This document shows positions 17,724-27,406 of a DNA stretch of 64,000 nucleotides, piece by piece. Location of the stretch: positions 12,491 through 76,490 of the forward strand of contig NZ_LRUB01000030.1 of assembly GCF_001550065.1 (NCBI RefSeq). The letters run 5' to 3'. The translations under genes and the position numbers were made by a program. The notes under the pieces are model-generated. The model saw nothing but the letters and a program-made list of their open reading frames with translations, did not search any database and was not told the origin of the DNA. The stretch is from Kordiimonas lipolytica (GTDB taxonomy: Bacteria; Pseudomonadota; Alphaproteobacteria; Sphingomonadales; Kordiimonadaceae). Position 1 is the first letter of the stretch, and each line of letters opens with the position of its first letter.

Positions 17724-18224
17724 ATGGCAGAGGAAGCAACGGTGACAGACATAAACCTGGAAATCAGGGCCGAAGAAGACGCAGTCCCCTTCATGGACCT
17801 TCTTTTGCAGGCAGACCCATCACCCGCCATGGTTATGGACTATCTGGCTGACGGCACGCTTTTCAGCGCCACCTGGGACGGTGTCGTGGTTGGTGTTTTT
17901 GTGTTGATGCATCTTGGCGATGTGAAGTGGGAGCTGAAGAATATCTCCGTCGCGCCGGAGTGGCAGGGGAAGGGTGTTGGCAAGGCACTCCTTCGGGCCG
18001 CTATTGAGGAAGCGCGCAAGGAAGGCGCCAAGCTTCTGGATGTGGGCACGGGAAATTCCAGTATCGACCAGCTTGCCTTCTACCAGAAGATGGGGTTTCG
18101 CATGCGACGGATCGCCAAAAACTATTACACGCTGAATTACCCTGAGCCGATCTTTGAGAACGGTATCCAGTGCCGTGACATGGTGGTGTTGACGTTCGAC
18201 CTGGATGAAACAGATGATTATTGA
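17724..18224 (+). CDS. GNAT family N-acetyltransferase
   Basis: 166-residue single-domain acyltransferase that moves an acetyl group from acetyl-CoA to an amine. The acetyl-CoA loop is visible as PEWQGKGVGKALLRAAIEEA (the Q/R-x-x-G-x-G/A motif), followed by the LDVGTGNSSIDQLAFYQKMGF segment typical of motif B. Substrate unknown. ATG at 17724 has GGGAGAGG eight bases upstream; the earlier in-frame ATG at 17709 has none. Transcribed alone, divergent from the FNT gene. Confidence 0.88.
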   Translation: MAEEATVTDINLEIRAEEDAVPFMDLLLQADPSPAMVMDYLADGTLFSATWDGVVVGVFVLMHLGDVKWELKNISVAPEWQGKGVGKALLRAAIEEARKEGAKLLDVGTGNSSIDQLAFYQKMGFRMRRIAKNYYTLNYPEPIFENGIQCRDMVVLTFDLDETDDY

Positions 18225-18421
18225 GCCTAGGTCGGAGTCGCTGCCCCCGCACCCGTCTGGCAGTGTCCGCTGTGCCTTTCGTGTAGTTTTAACATAACCG
18301 GCGATGGGTGAATACAACCGGTCTGGTTGAATTTATAGCCCACATGCAGCTTTCACCTTGTCACGGCCATCTGCTGCGCTACCCTTTAAGGGCCGATGGG
18401 GGCAGTGTTTGAGGTGGATGT

Positions 18422-18604
18422 ATGGCCAGAGGCAGCAAAAAGGCAGCGGCTGATAAGGGTGCAGAAGCACCAGGTACCCAAAATGGGAACACAAGCGGGG
18501 CGAAGCCCCAAAAAGCGAAGAAAAAAGGCGGCAGCCTGTTTCTTTGGATATTGGCGTCAATCACGATTGCCGCGCTTTGGTGGGCCCAGCACGCAATGGC
18601 TTGA
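18422..18604 (+). CDS. Small tail-anchored membrane protein (candidate)
   Basis: 60 residues: a Lys/Gly/Ala-rich basic N-terminus (about 1-36) and one hydrophobic segment at the C-terminus (SLFLWILASITIAALWWAQ). The ATG has GAGGTGG about eight bases upstream, and positive-inside charge fits an inner-membrane tail anchor. It fills an otherwise empty 480-base gap. Support is limited to composition and the ribosome site, so it may not be real. Confidence 0.45.
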   Translation: MARGSKKAAADKGAEAPGTQNGNTSGAKPQKAKKKGGSLFLWILASITIAALWWAQHAMA

Positions 18605-18707
18605 CCTGTTACGATTGCGGCTGGGAAATCAATTTTAGGGGAATATTGTAAGCTTTTCAGTTGAGCGCAGACTGAATGCATAGAGACCTGCATGCCAGGG
18701 GGTAACT

Positions 18708-19283
18708 ATGCAGCAAGCCATTCGAAACGCGGTACTGAACCCTATCCAGCTGATTTTCTATGCTTTCCATTTCTGGAAACCGGTGCGGCAGTTTGCGGCA
18801 TCCACCCAGGCCTTCAGTTATCACAAGATCAACACAGATGCTTTCCTGCTTAAGGGGGCAATTGTCTATTTCATTCTTGAACTAATCGCCTTGCATTTCA
18901 TTGTCATGAAGCTGGCACCCGAAGTTCTGTGGCAGGTGTTTGCTATTGGTGTGTTCACCATTCTTTATTTTGTCGGGATGTTGGTGGCTTGGCGGCTGTG
19001 GCCCGTAACGCTGTCGGGTAACGGGCTGACCGTTCGGACCGGGCTTGGTAACCTGTATCATATTGAGCTTGCGGATATCGAAAGCGTGCAGGCTTCAGCG
19101 GCTGGGATCGACGTGGCGGAGGACGCCAACATACTTAAACTGACGATCCTGGCGCAGCCAAATGTGTTGATCCGGGTAAAGCCGGGCGGGCTTCCGCGAA
19201 ACGGTTTGTTCCGAAAAACCCCCTATGACGGCATCGCCTTTTTTTTGGATGACCCGGAAAGCTTCCGGAAAGCATTGGCGTAA
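18708..19283 (+). CDS. Membrane protein with PH-like cytosolic domain
   Basis: 191 residues: two hydrophobic segments (about 48-66 and 76-97), then a beta-rich C-terminal domain (VTLSGNGLTVRTGLGNLYHIELADIESVQA) that resembles the bPH2-type domain of the pair at 11.6-13.7 kb in layout, though the match is weak. Function unknown. The ATG follows AGGGGGTAACT. The gene ends five bases from a convergent gene. Confidence 0.6.
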   Translation: MQQAIRNAVLNPIQLIFYAFHFWKPVRQFAASTQAFSYHKINTDAFLLKGAIVYFILELIALHFIVMKLAPEVLWQVFAIGVFTILYFVGMLVAWRLWPVTLSGNGLTVRTGLGNLYHIELADIESVQASAAGIDVAEDANILKLTILAQPNVLIRVKPGGLPRNGLFRKTPYDGIAFFLDDPESFRKALA

Positions 19284-19288
19284 TCTAC

Positions 19289-19729
19289 TTAGTTGGCAGA
19301 TTCCTTGCTCTTGCACGCGAAATACTCTTCCTGCAAGGGATGAGGGGCATAGGAAAATGAATTTTCCAGCGTGCCATCTTTTCGGAGGACGAAGGTGGTC
19401 CGTGTACTAACGCTATGAGCAGTGTAACCGGTTTCGCAGCTTTTTGTTTGGGTGTTTGTGTGAAACTCGACGCCAACTACGCCCTCTGGTCCGGCGTTTT
19501 CCTTCAGTTTGACCGCTTGACCGGGAGCGATGTTTCCCAGTTGATGCTGTTTTTGAGCAATGCTGACTGTGACCTTCTCTAGCGCGAAGGAGCTTTCGTT
19601 AATCACGATAACCTTGTTGGAAGCAAATGCTGAAAACCAAATGCTGATGAGCACAGGCGACGAAGCCAGTAGAATGACAGTGCTGACAACTGCCAATGCA
19701 ACTAGAATTTTTCGTCTATTGGCTTTCAT
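19289..19729 (-). CDS. Membrane-anchored unknown protein
   Basis: 146 residues with one N-terminal membrane segment (about 8-33) and a periplasmic domain containing two Cys (KSCETG and YFACKS near the end) that could form a disulfide. Not recognised. It starts six bases after the GFA-family stop on the same strand and is probably cotranscribed. Codon use is slightly more A/T-rich than surrounding genes. Confidence 0.6.
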   Translation of the reverse strand: MKANRRKILVALAVVSTVILLASSPVLISIWFSAFASNKVIVINESSFALEKVTVSIAQKQHQLGNIAPGQAVKLKENAGPEGVVGVEFHTNTQTKSCETGYTAHSVSTRTTFVLRKDGTLENSFSYAPHPLQEEYFACKSKESAN

Positions 19730-19735
19730 GGTGCT

Positions 19736-20176
19736 CTAAAGCCCTACGTCCCAACAGTCCTTGATCCGCACATCGCCGATCCACAGCTTGTCCCAGCGGG
19801 CGAGCTTCTCATTCTTGCCCAGAAGCTTGGGCGAGGCGGGCTCGGTCGGCGCGAATTCGTCTCGGCTATCCATGATGCGGGCGTTGAAAGCGCCTTTCCT
19901 GGTGCCTTCAATATCGCAGGTTACGGCGGTTACCACGCCGCAGCGCTGGCACAGCCAGAAACGCGCGCTTTCCGACCCTTGCTCAAACAGGCTGATGGCC
20001 GCCTCGTTCTGGATTTCGATTTCCATGCTGGCCTTCGGGATGGATACCCAGGCTGCACCATTCATGGTGCAGAAGTCGCAGTCGCAGGCGCGGGGCGTCA
20101 GGTGGCTTGGCGTCTCGTCGCACGTAACACGCACGGCGATGTTGCCGCAGTAACAGCTGCCTTCCAGATGTGTCAT
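19736..20176 (-). CDS. GFA-family zinc-binding protein
   Basis: 146 residues of the GFA (glutathione-dependent formaldehyde-activating) fold, a Cys-rich zinc protein family whose substrates are mostly unknown. Zinc ligands appear as GSCYCGN, CDCDFC and LCQRCGV, the usual C-x-C, C-x-x-C spacing across the fold. Two ATG codons are adjacent at 20179 and 20176; GGAG lies six bases before the second, which is preferred. First gene of a probable two-gene unit. Confidence 0.85.
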   Translation of the reverse strand: MTHLEGSCYCGNIAVRVTCDETPSHLTPRACDCDFCTMNGAAWVSIPKASMEIEIQNEAAISLFEQGSESARFWLCQRCGVVTAVTCDIEGTRKGAFNARIMDSRDEFAPTEPASPKLLGKNEKLARWDKLWIGDVRIKDCWDVGL

Positions 20177-20408
20177 CATACGCTCCCGTCCTGTTCTTCG
20201 TGTGCGGCTGAAGTTTACATGGATTATATGCAGCTAGCATAGGGAAAATCCCGCAATTTTCCCTGTTCAAGTGCCTTAAATCTGCTAAGAAGAGTGCCAA
20301 CACCGGCTGGCTGCATCCGCGCCGCTGTGCTTCAATGTGTATTCAAGGGCTTCGAGGGACGTCTGTCTCTGGCCCGTGAGTCTAAAACGGGACTATCAGA
20401 GGGTAACC

Positions 20409-21161
20409 ATGGCAGGTCATTCCAAATTTAAAAACATCATGCACCGCAAAGGTGCGCAGGACAAAAAGCGTTCGAAGATTTTCTCCAAACTGAGCCGTGA
20501 GATCACGGTGGCCGCGAAGATGGGCGGTGAGGACATCGACAGCAACCCACGCCTTCGTCTGGCTGTTGCGAACGCCAAATCCCAGTCCATGCCGAAAGAC
20601 AATATCGAACGCGCAATCCAGAAAGCATCGGGTGGCGACGCCGAAAACTATGACGAGATGCGCTATGAAGGATACGGCTCCGGCGGTGTTGGCGTGATCG
20701 TTGAAGCGCTTACGGACAACCGTAACCGCACAGCATCCGAAGTACGCACCATCTTCAACAAGGCGGGCGGTAACATGGGTGAAAGCGGCAGTGTGAACTT
20801 CATGTTCGACCGGGTTGGCGAAATCACATACCCGGCTGACGCGGCAGATGCTGACGCCATGTTCGAAGCAGCACTTGAAGCTGGCGCGGAAGAGGTTGAA
20901 AGCGATGATGACGGCCACGCCATCTACACCGAAGGCGCAGACCTGCACGCTGTTGTGGAGGCACTGACCGCGGCGCTGGGCAAAGAGCCCGACAACGCAA
21001 ACCTGATCTGGAAGCCGAAGGAGCCGATCGAGCTCGATAAAGACGGCGCCGAGAAAATGATGCGCCTGATTGATGCGCTCGAAGACAATGACGACGTCCA
21101 GACCGTGTATGGCAACTACACGATTCCGGAAAGCGTTCTGGCAGAACTGGACGCCGAATAA
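20409..21161 (+). CDS. yebC: YebC/PmpR-TACO1 family protein
   Basis: 250 residues, full length for the family, beginning with the invariant [18 protein letters not shown]. Members act as transcription regulators in some bacteria, while others (YebC-type and mitochondrial TACO1) relieve ribosome stalling on proline stretches. The frame opens earlier, but ATG at 20409 has GAGGGTAACC before it and matches the family start. In many Proteobacteria this gene sits beside ruvC, as here; a palindromic repeat pair lies between the two. Confidence 0.96.
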   Translation: MAGHSKFKNIMHRKGAQDKKRSKIFSKLSREITVAAKMGGEDIDSNPRLRLAVANAKSQSMPKDNIERAIQKASGGDAENYDEMRYEGYGSGGVGVIVEALTDNRNRTASEVRTIFNKAGGNMGESGSVNFMFDRVGEITYPADAADADAMFEAALEAGAEEVESDDDGHAIYTEGADLHAVVEALTAALGKEPDNANLIWKPKEPIELDKDGAEKMMRLIDALEDNDDVQTVYGNYTIPESVLAELDAE

Positions 21162-21171
21162 AGATCAACTG

Positions 21172-21253
21172 GTCACTCGCCGGCTTGATCGGCGAGTCCA
21201 CGTTTGAGCCAGGCGAAAGGATCATGGATTCGCCGATCCAGTCGGCGAATGAC
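21172..21253. repeat. REP-like pair of palindromes (BIME-type)
   Basis: Two 29-base units, 21172-21200 and 21225-21253, are inverted copies of each other with about 25 of 29 bases identical, and each folds into a hairpin (8 and 9 bp stems built on TCGCCG). Outer ends read GTCA and TGAC. This is the layout of the scattered GTCATCC-type extragenic palindromes known from many alphaproteobacterial genomes. It lies between yebC and ruvC and may also act as an mRNA 3' end or processing site. Confidence 0.8.
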
Positions 21254-21276
21254 GAACGACTAGAGGAAGGGCGCAC

Positions 21277-21774
21277 ATGAGGCTTTTGGGGATTGATCCT
21301 GGCTTGCGGAACACGGGCTGGGGCATTGTTGAAAGTGTCGGTACACGGCTTTCCCATGTGGCCAATGGTGTCATCAAGTCTGACCCCAAGAAATCTCTTG
21401 CCGACCGTCTAGTGGAACTCTCCGAAGGCCTGGAGGCTGTGATTGCCGACTGGCAGCCCCGGTCCTGCGCGGTCGAGGAAACTTTCGTCAACAAGAACCC
21501 CACCTCAACCCTGAAACTTGGGCAGGCGCGCGGCATTGCGCTCCTCATTCCGGCGCGTGCGGGCCTACCGGTTGCCGAATATACGCCGAACCATGTGAAG
21601 AAGTCCGTCGTGGGCGTTGGGCATGCCGCGAAGGAGCAGGTGGATGCCATGGTGCAGGTTTTGCTGCCGGGTGTGAAAATTAATGGCCCGGATGCGGCAG
21701 ATGCGCTTGCAGTTGCCATCTGTCATGCGCATCATGTCAGCACAATGAAAAATCTCGGGGGGATCAAATATTGA
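21277..21774 (+). CDS. ruvC: Holliday junction resolvase RuvC
   Basis: 165 residues, normal length. Endonuclease that cuts Holliday junctions symmetrically after RuvAB branch migration. The four acidic catalytic positions are visible: Asp in LGIDPG, Glu in [10 protein letters not shown], and the Asp pair in [16 protein letters not shown] precedes the ATG. The stop overlaps the TTG start of ruvA as TTGA, so ruvC-ruvA-ruvB form one coupled operon, the usual order in alphaproteobacteria. Confidence 0.97.
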   Translation: MRLLGIDPGLRNTGWGIVESVGTRLSHVANGVIKSDPKKSLADRLVELSEGLEAVIADWQPRSCAVEETFVNKNPTSTLKLGQARGIALLIPARAGLPVAEYTPNHVKKSVVGVGHAAKEQVDAMVQVLLPGVKINGPDAADALAVAICHAHHVSTMKNLGGIKY

Positions 21775-22418
21775 TCGCGAAACTGACAGGCTTGCTTGAC
21801 AGCACAGGTGAAGACTGGGCCATCATTGATGTGAACGGGGTTGGCTATCTGGTGCATAGCTCCAGCCGCAGCCTGTCCTCGCTGCCCGGCCGGGGCGAGG
21901 CCGCGCAGATGCACATTGAAACCGTGGTGCGTGAAGATGCCATCACGCTGTTTGGTTTTGTCGATGTACTTGAGCGCGATATGTTCCGGCTTCTAACATC
22001 CGTGCAGGGTGTGGGCGCCAAGGTTGGTCTGGCGATCCTGTCGGCGCTTTCGCCCACCGAACTCCAGAACGCGATCGCAGCCCAGGACAAAACGGCCGTG
22101 TCTCGTGCCAAGGGTGTTGGCCCGAAAGTGGCGACGCGCATCGTCAACGAACTCAAAGACAAAGTCACCGGCCTGGTGTTTAGCCCTAAGGGTGTCGAAA
22201 TGGGCACTATGGGTGTGACCAAAAGTGCCCCGGATGGTGGTAGTGCCCAGAGTGCCCAACAGAGTGCCCTTGAGGACGCCGTATCGGCGCTTGTCAACCT
22301 CGGGTACAAGCGCGTGGAAGCGCATGGTGCCGTGGCCAAAGTCATGGGAGAATTCGGTGATGACGCAGATGTTGGCAAACTGGTGCCTGCGGCACTGAAG
22401 GAGCTGAGCAGCCTATGA
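21771..22418 (+). CDS. ruvA: Holliday junction helicase subunit RuvA
   Basis: 215 residues. RuvA tetramers bind the four-way junction and recruit RuvB. Visible are the OB-fold start [10 protein letters not shown], the helix-hairpin-helix motifs around [17 protein letters not shown] and [19 protein letters not shown], and the C-terminal domain III ([21 protein letters not shown]) that contacts RuvB. The linker before domain III (about 150-170) is Ser/Gln/Ala-rich and its DNA contains AGTGCCC four times, a local repeat. TTG start fixed by the overlap with the ruvC stop; ATGA overlap with ruvB. Confidence 0.97.
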   Translation: MIAKLTGLLDSTGEDWAIIDVNGVGYLVHSSSRSLSSLPGRGEAAQMHIETVVREDAITLFGFVDVLERDMFRLLTSVQGVGAKVGLAILSALSPTELQNAIAAQDKTAVSRAKGVGPKVATRIVNELKDKVTGLVFSPKGVEMGTMGVTKSAPDGGSAQSAQQSALEDAVSALVNLGYKRVEAHGAVAKVMGEFGDDADVGKLVPAALKELSSL

Positions 22419-23458
22419 GTGAGCTCGATCAGGACCGTCTGGTGGACCGCTCTGAGACGGGTGGTGACACCATTGATGTCGGGCTAAGGCCCCAGACTCT
22501 CAAGGATTTTATCGGCCAGAAGCAGGCGCGGGAGAACCTTGAAGTTTTTATCGGTGCTGCGCGCACTCGCACCGAAGCCATGGATCATGTGCTGTTCTTT
22601 GGTCCGCCAGGGCTGGGTAAAACGACCCTCGCGCAGATTGTGGCGCGGGAGCTTGGCGTGAATTTCCGGGCGACATCGGGGCCGGTGATCTCCAAAGCGG
22701 GTGACCTTGCCGCGCTGCTCACCAACCTGCAAGAACGCGATGTCCTGTTTATCGATGAAATTCATAGGCTTAACCCGGCGGTGGAGGAAGTTCTCTATCC
22801 GGCGATGGAAGATTTCCAGCTTGATCTGATCATTGGTGAAGGCCCCGCGGCGCGCTCCGTGCGCATTGATCTGCCGCCCTTTACGCTTGTGGGGGCGACC
22901 ACGCGTTCGGGGTTGATTACCAAGCCGCTCAGGGATCGTTTCGGAATCCCAACGAGATTGGAGTTCTATACCACCGAAGAACTCACCGAGGTGGTTCGGC
23001 GTGGTGCGCGGCTGCTGGACTTGAAGATGACGGAAGACGGCGCCCGCGAAGTGGCGGCCCGTTCCCGCGGTACCCCGCGAATTGCGGGGCGGCTGCTGCG
23101 CAGGGTGCGGGATTTCGCCCTGGTGGCGGAAAAAGAGGTGGTGGATGCGCCTCACGCTGACGCGGCGCTCACCCGGCTGCAGGTGGATAACCTGGGCCTG
23201 GATACCATGGACCGCCGCTATCTGAAGTGTATCGGCGAGACCTACATGGGCGGCCCGGTGGGAATTGAGACTCTGGCTGCCGCACTATCGGAACCGCGCG
23301 ACGCAATTGAGGATATCATCGAGCCTTATCTGATGCAGATTGGCCTCGTGCAGCGCACGCCGCGCGGGCGGATGCTGTCGCCAGACGGCTGGAAGCATCT
23401 GGGGCTCACACCGCCGCCCGGCAAGGAAACCGGCCAACTGGATATGTTAGGGAAGTAA
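22415..23458 (+). CDS. ruvB: Holliday junction helicase motor RuvB
   Basis: 347-residue AAA+ ATPase that drives branch migration as a hexamer. Walker [13 protein letters not shown], Walker B FIDEIHRL, sensor 1 GATTRSG and sensor 2 [15 protein letters not shown] are intact, followed by the winged-helix DNA-binding domain ([14 protein letters not shown]...RTPRGR). ATG overlaps the ruvA stop. The stop TAATG overlaps the ybgC start, linking recombination genes to the tol operon, as in many alphaproteobacteria. Confidence 0.97.
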   Translation: MSELDQDRLVDRSETGGDTIDVGLRPQTLKDFIGQKQARENLEVFIGAARTRTEAMDHVLFFGPPGLGKTTLAQIVARELGVNFRATSGPVISKAGDLAALLTNLQERDVLFIDEIHRLNPAVEEVLYPAMEDFQLDLIIGEGPAARSVRIDLPPFTLVGATTRSGLITKPLRDRFGIPTRLEFYTTEELTEVVRRGARLLDLKMTEDGAREVAARSRGTPRIAGRLLRRVRDFALVAEKEVVDAPHADAALTRLQVDNLGLDTMDRRYLKCIGETYMGGPVGIETLAAALSEPRDAIEDIIEPYLMQIGLVQRTPRGRMLSPDGWKHLGLTPPPGKETGQLDMLGK

Positions 23459-23937
23459 TGAGCACACCACAGACAGCAGAAGGCGCCTGGGCTGACGGCG
23501 TATTCCAGTTCCCGATCAGGGTCTATTATGAGGACACCGATGTTGGCGGCATGGTCTACCATGGTCGCTATGTCAGCTTCTTTGAACGCGTGCGCACAGA
23601 AAGCATCCGTAATTCGGCTGCAGATGTTAACTATCTGTTTGACTTGCCGGAATCAGAAGGTGGGCCGCTGACTTATGTCGTGTCTAATATCAATATTCGC
23701 TATCACCGGCAGGCCAAGATTGGCGATGTCCTGATGGGGCACTCCAAGGTCACGCGTGTTCGCGCCGCGGCCATTGAGGTAAAACAATGGATCATGCGAG
23801 ACGGTGAATTGGTCGCGGAGGCCGATGTGCTGGTGGCAGTGATCGGAAATGACGGCCGGCCACGCCGCTGGCCTAATTCTGCCAAAAAGTGCTGGCAGGA
23901 CTGGATGAACGCAGCGGCTGCCGCTCAAAACGGTTAA
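23458..23937 (+). CDS. ybgC: Tol-Pal-associated acyl-CoA thioesterase
   Basis: 159-residue hotdog-fold thioesterase, cleaving acyl-CoA in the cytosol; it is linked to the Tol-Pal envelope system by gene order in most Gram-negative bacteria. The active-site motif YEDTDVGGMVYHGRYVSFFERVRTE is complete with the catalytic Asp. The N-terminus carries about 15 extra residues before the fold. ATG overlaps the ruvB stop (TAATG). tolQ follows after 32 bases. Confidence 0.95.
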   Translation: MSTPQTAEGAWADGVFQFPIRVYYEDTDVGGMVYHGRYVSFFERVRTESIRNSAADVNYLFDLPESEGGPLTYVVSNINIRYHRQAKIGDVLMGHSKVTRVRAAAIEVKQWIMRDGELVAEADVLVAVIGNDGRPRRWPNSAKKCWQDWMNAAAAAQNG

Positions 23938-23969
23938 GGCTGAATAGTTAAGGTTTCGGGGAGAGTTTG

Positions 23970-24692
23970 ATGCAGGTTCAAACAGTGGAATCAGTCCAGC
24001 TTGGTGGGAATGCGCCCGATTTTTCGATCATGGGCATGTTCCTGCAGGCAGATTTTATCGTGCAGGCCGTGATGATCATGCTGATCGCCGCCAGCCTCTG
24101 GAGCTGGTCGATCATCTTCAATACCTGGGCGAGGGTGAAGGATGCCCGCGCCAAGGCCAACGAGTTCGAAGACCGTTTCTGGTCAGGCGGCAGCTTGGAT
24201 GAACTCTATAACGGCCTTAAGGCCGCGCCGGCACATCCGCTGGCGGCCGTGTTTGTCGCGGCGATGCGGGAGTGGCAGCGTAGCCTGGCGAAACGGTCTG
24301 CGGGCGTTGACAAACTCACGGTACAAGACCGTATCTACAAGGCGATGCATGTCACCACCAGCCGGGAAATGGACCGGCTTGAGGGGCAGGTTGGCTATCT
24401 GGCGACCATCGGCTCCGCCGCTCCCTTCGTGGGCCTTTTCGGCACGGTCTGGGGGATCATGAACAGCTTCACTTCTATTGCTACCGCAAGTGACACGTCG
24501 CTCGCCACTGTGGCGCCGGGCATTGCGGAAGCACTTCTGGCGACGGCCCTGGGCCTTGTTGCCGCTATCCCGGCGGTGATCGCCTACAACAAGCTGTCGA
24601 CCGACCTTGGCCGCTACGCTGGCCGTGTGGAAGGATTCTCGGACGAATTCGCCGCGATCCTGTCCCGCCAGCTTGACGAACAGGGGCACTAG
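23970..24692 (+). CDS. tolQ: TolQ, Tol-Pal proton channel subunit
   Basis: 240-residue inner-membrane protein of the MotA/TolQ/ExbB family with three membrane segments (about 27-47, 140-165, 180-205). With TolR it uses the proton gradient to power outer-membrane constriction during division. Conserved blocks include GLFGTVWGIMNSF and APGIAEALLATALGLVAAIPAV. ATG at 23970 follows GGGGAGA; an in-frame TTG one codon earlier is unlikely. Two bases separate it from tolR. Confidence 0.96.
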   Translation: MQVQTVESVQLGGNAPDFSIMGMFLQADFIVQAVMIMLIAASLWSWSIIFNTWARVKDARAKANEFEDRFWSGGSLDELYNGLKAAPAHPLAAVFVAAMREWQRSLAKRSAGVDKLTVQDRIYKAMHVTTSREMDRLEGQVGYLATIGSAAPFVGLFGTVWGIMNSFTSIATASDTSLATVAPGIAEALLATALGLVAAIPAVIAYNKLSTDLGRYAGRVEGFSDEFAAILSRQLDEQGH

Positions 24693-24694
24693 AA

Positions 24695-25135
24695 ATGGGC
24701 GCGACCGTAACTTCAGGAGGCCGCGTCGAAGGCGCGCGTCGGCGGCGGGGACGCTATCAGCCGCTTGCCGAAATCAACGTCACGCCCTTTGTCGATGTGA
24801 TGCTGGTTTTGCTGATCGTCTTCATGGTAACGGCGCCGCTGTTGACGGCGGGAGTGCCGGTTGAACTGCCGAAAGCCGCAGCCAAACCTTTGCCGCAGGA
24901 CAGCAAGCCGCTGGAGATTTCGATCAATCAAAAAGGTGCCATATTTATTGTCGACACTGAAGTCAGCCTGAATGAGCTGATCCCACGGTTGACGGCGATT
25001 TCAGGCGAGAGCCGCGAAACCCGTATCTATGTGCGTGGGGACACCAAATTGGATTATGGCAGGGTGATGGAAGTGATCGGCGCGATCAATGCCGCCGGAT
25101 ACACCAAGGTCGCACTGGTTGCTGAACAGAATTAG
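24695..25135 (+). CDS. tolR: TolR, Tol-Pal proton channel subunit
   Basis: 146 residues of the ExbD/TolR family: one membrane segment (about 30-48) carrying the essential Asp in NVTPFVDVMLVLLIVFMVT, and a periplasmic dimer domain. Basic N-terminus (GRVEGARRRRGRYQPL) faces the cytosol. It works with TolQ as the motor of the Tol-Pal machine. Immediately follows tolQ and precedes tolA by 17 bases. Confidence 0.96.
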   Translation: MGATVTSGGRVEGARRRRGRYQPLAEINVTPFVDVMLVLLIVFMVTAPLLTAGVPVELPKAAAKPLPQDSKPLEISINQKGAIFIVDTEVSLNELIPRLTAISGESRETRIYVRGDTKLDYGRVMEVIGAINAAGYTKVALVAEQN

Positions 25136-25152
25136 GTCTGGATAGAGTAAGC

Positions 25153-26028
25153 GTGTCGAAGTCTGAAACGATCGGATGGATGTTCTCCAGCGCGCTGCAC
25201 CTTGGTGTGGTGACAGTGGCGCTTGTGGGCATCCCTGATTGGTCAAAAGACCGCCCATTGCCGCCGCCCCCGATCGCCATTGAATTCGTCCAGATCGCGG
25301 ACAAAACACAGGTGGTTGCGCCTGAGCCCGCAAAGGAAACACAGGAACAAGCAGCGCCGGAGAAGCCCCAGCCCAACTATGCCCGGGAAGAGGTTGCCGC
25401 TGAAGCCCCTGCGGAAGCTGTGCCGTTGCCGGACGCCAAGCCGGTCAAGGCCGTTGAAAAGCCGAAGCCAAAGCCCAAGCCGGAAGTGAGTGAGCGTGAG
25501 AAACTGGTTGCGCGGACAGCGCCACGGTCAAAACCGAAACCGCCTTCGAGGCTGAAGTCCAGCAGGATTGCTGCCCTGATTGACCGTTCCATCAAGGAAG
25601 AACAGGAGCAGGCGCCGAAGGATGAAGAAAAGAAAGAAGAAAAGATCGAGCAGAAGCCGGAAGAGGCGAAGCCCGATCCATTTGCAGGTATGCGCGGAAG
25701 GATAGCGACAGCAACGCTGATGGATGCCTTGCAGCAGAAGGTATATGGCTGCTGGAATTTGCCTATGGGGGCCAAGGGGGTTAAGGATATGCGCGTGGAC
25801 GTGCTTGTTCGGCTTGCGTCGGATGGCAGTCTTTTAGGGCAACCTGAATTTCTGAATGCGGGCGACCTGAACGATCCAGATCGCGCCTTCTTTCGGGTTT
25901 TTGCTGAAACCGCGCGGCGCGCAGTACAGCTATGTGCGCCGTTCCCTGAGGCCTCAGAATATATTCGGAAGACGGGACAGAACGAAATTATCTTTAAATT
26001 CAACCCTCGAGAGTTCCTCGGCGGATAA
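25153..26028 (+). CDS. tolA: TolA-like envelope-spanning protein
   Basis: 291 residues: an N-terminal membrane segment (about 9-28), a long Pro/Lys/Glu-rich middle (about 55-175, with repeats such as KPKPKPKPEV and EEKKEEKIEQKPEE) that crosses the periplasm, and a C-terminal domain (about 185-290, with YGCWNLPMGAKGVKDMRVDVLVRL) of the TonB/TolA C type that contacts TolB and Pal. It transmits energy from TolQR. The middle is shorter than in E. coli TolA (421 residues), as usual in alphaproteobacteria. GTG start; the stop abuts the tolB ATG. Confidence 0.93.
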   Translation: MSKSETIGWMFSSALHLGVVTVALVGIPDWSKDRPLPPPPIAIEFVQIADKTQVVAPEPAKETQEQAAPEKPQPNYAREEVAAEAPAEAVPLPDAKPVKAVEKPKPKPKPEVSEREKLVARTAPRSKPKPPSRLKSSRIAALIDRSIKEEQEQAPKDEEKKEEKIEQKPEEAKPDPFAGMRGRIATATLMDALQQKVYGCWNLPMGAKGVKDMRVDVLVRLASDGSLLGQPEFLNAGDLNDPDRAFFRVFAETARRAVQLCAPFPEASEYIRKTGQNEIIFKFNPREFLGG

Positions 26029-27396
26029 ATGAGAGACGGCAGAATGTTTGGACGGATAGGCTTCATATTTTCACTCTTGGTTCTGATCTTGTCAGCGGGC
26101 GCAAATGCCCAGCTGGTAGTGGATGTGAACCGGGGAAACATTGAACCTGTGCCCATCGCGGTGCCTGAATTCGCGCCCGTGGTGGATGTGGAAACGCCAA
26201 CCGGCAAGCTTTCCGACATTGGGGTGAGCATCAGTGACGTGATCACGTCAAACCTTGTGTCGACTGGTCTGTTTCGCGCCGTGGACCGCAATGCTTTCAT
26301 TGAGAAAATTACAGCTGCTCCCACGCGGCCACGCTTTGCTGCCTGGCGCCCGCTTGCGGTTCAGGGCCTAGTGACCGGTCGCCTGAACATGCTGCCAAAC
26401 GGCAATTTGCGGGTGGAGTTCCGCTTGTGGGATGTGGTTGCCGAGGTGCAGATGGAAGGCGTTGGCTATACTACGCCTGTGTCCAACTGGCGCCGCATCG
26501 CTCATGTGATTTCCGACCGCATCTATAGCCGCCTCACTGGGGAAGAGGGCTATTTCGATACGCGGATTGTTTATATCGCAGAGCAGGGAGACCCGCTTAG
26601 CCGTGTGAAGCGCCTGGCGATCATGGACCAGGACGGTGCGAACCAGCAGTTCCTGACAGATGGCAGCTATCTTGTGCTGACGCCGCGTTTTTCGCCTAAC
26701 CGGCAGGAAATTACCTATCTCAGTTATTTCAACGACCGTCCGCGGGTGTATCTCTACAATATCCTGTCGAACAAGTTTGAGGTGCTTGGGGATTTCCCGA
26801 ATATGACCTTTGCTCCGCGCTTTTCGCCGGATGGTAACAAGGTGATCATGAGCCTAGCGGAAGACGGTAATTCCGACATCTATGTGATGGACTTGCGCAC
26901 GCGCAAAGTGACAAGGCTGACTGACGACCCGGGCATTGATACGTCGCCTTCTTATTCACCGGACGGTAGTCGTATCGTCTTCAACTCGGACCGCGGTGGC
27001 ACGCAGCAGCTTTATGTGATGGATGCTGACGGCTCAAACGTGCAGCGCATCAGCTTTGGGCGCGGGCGTTATGCCACGCCTGTCTGGTCCCCGCGTGGCG
27101 ATCTGGTGGCTTTCACCAAAATTGGTGAAGGAAAATTCCGCATTGGTGTGATGCGCCCAGACGGCAGCGGCGAACGACTGCTGACAAATGCCTACCAGGA
27201 TGAAGGGCCGACATGGTCACCGAACGGTCGGGTGCTGATGTTCTTCCGTACGCCGCCTTACAATCAAGGTGCCAATGGCGGCAAGCCTAGCCTATGGAGC
27301 GTGGACCTGACCGGCTATAACGAACGCCAGGTGCCAACGCCCTTTGATGCGTCTGACCCGGCCTGGTCACCACCACTGCCAGTGACAACGCGTTAA
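26029..27396 (+). CDS. tolB: TolB, Tol-Pal periplasmic beta-propeller
   Basis: 455 residues including a signal peptide ending near residue 27 (SAGANA-Q). The N-terminal domain (about 28-160) is followed by a six-bladed propeller with repeated blade motifs such as [42 protein letters not shown] and [13 protein letters not shown]. TolB binds TolA and Pal in the periplasm. ATG at 26029 directly follows the tolA stop; ATG at 26044 is an alternative that also leaves a good signal peptide. A terminator follows; no pal gene is next, unlike the common order. Confidence 0.96.
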   Translation: MRDGRMFGRIGFIFSLLVLILSAGANAQLVVDVNRGNIEPVPIAVPEFAPVVDVETPTGKLSDIGVSISDVITSNLVSTGLFRAVDRNAFIEKITAAPTRPRFAAWRPLAVQGLVTGRLNMLPNGNLRVEFRLWDVVAEVQMEGVGYTTPVSNWRRIAHVISDRIYSRLTGEEGYFDTRIVYIAEQGDPLSRVKRLAIMDQDGANQQFLTDGSYLVLTPRFSPNRQEITYLSYFNDRPRVYLYNILSNKFEVLGDFPNMTFAPRFSPDGNKVIMSLAEDGNSDIYVMDLRTRKVTRLTDDPGIDTSPSYSPDGSRIVFNSDRGGTQQLYVMDADGSNVQRISFGRGRYATPVWSPRGDLVAFTKIGEGKFRIGVMRPDGSGERLLTNAYQDEGPTWSPNGRVLMFFRTPPYNQGANGGKPSLWSVDLTGYNERQVPTPFDASDPAWSPPLPVTTR

Positions 27397-27406
27397 AGTC
27401 AGAAAG

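Noticed and set aside
22200..22275. AGTGCCC repeats as a regulatory or recombination site
   Set aside because: They fall in the flexible linker of RuvA and encode Ser/Gln/Ala codons, so a simple low-complexity linker explains them.
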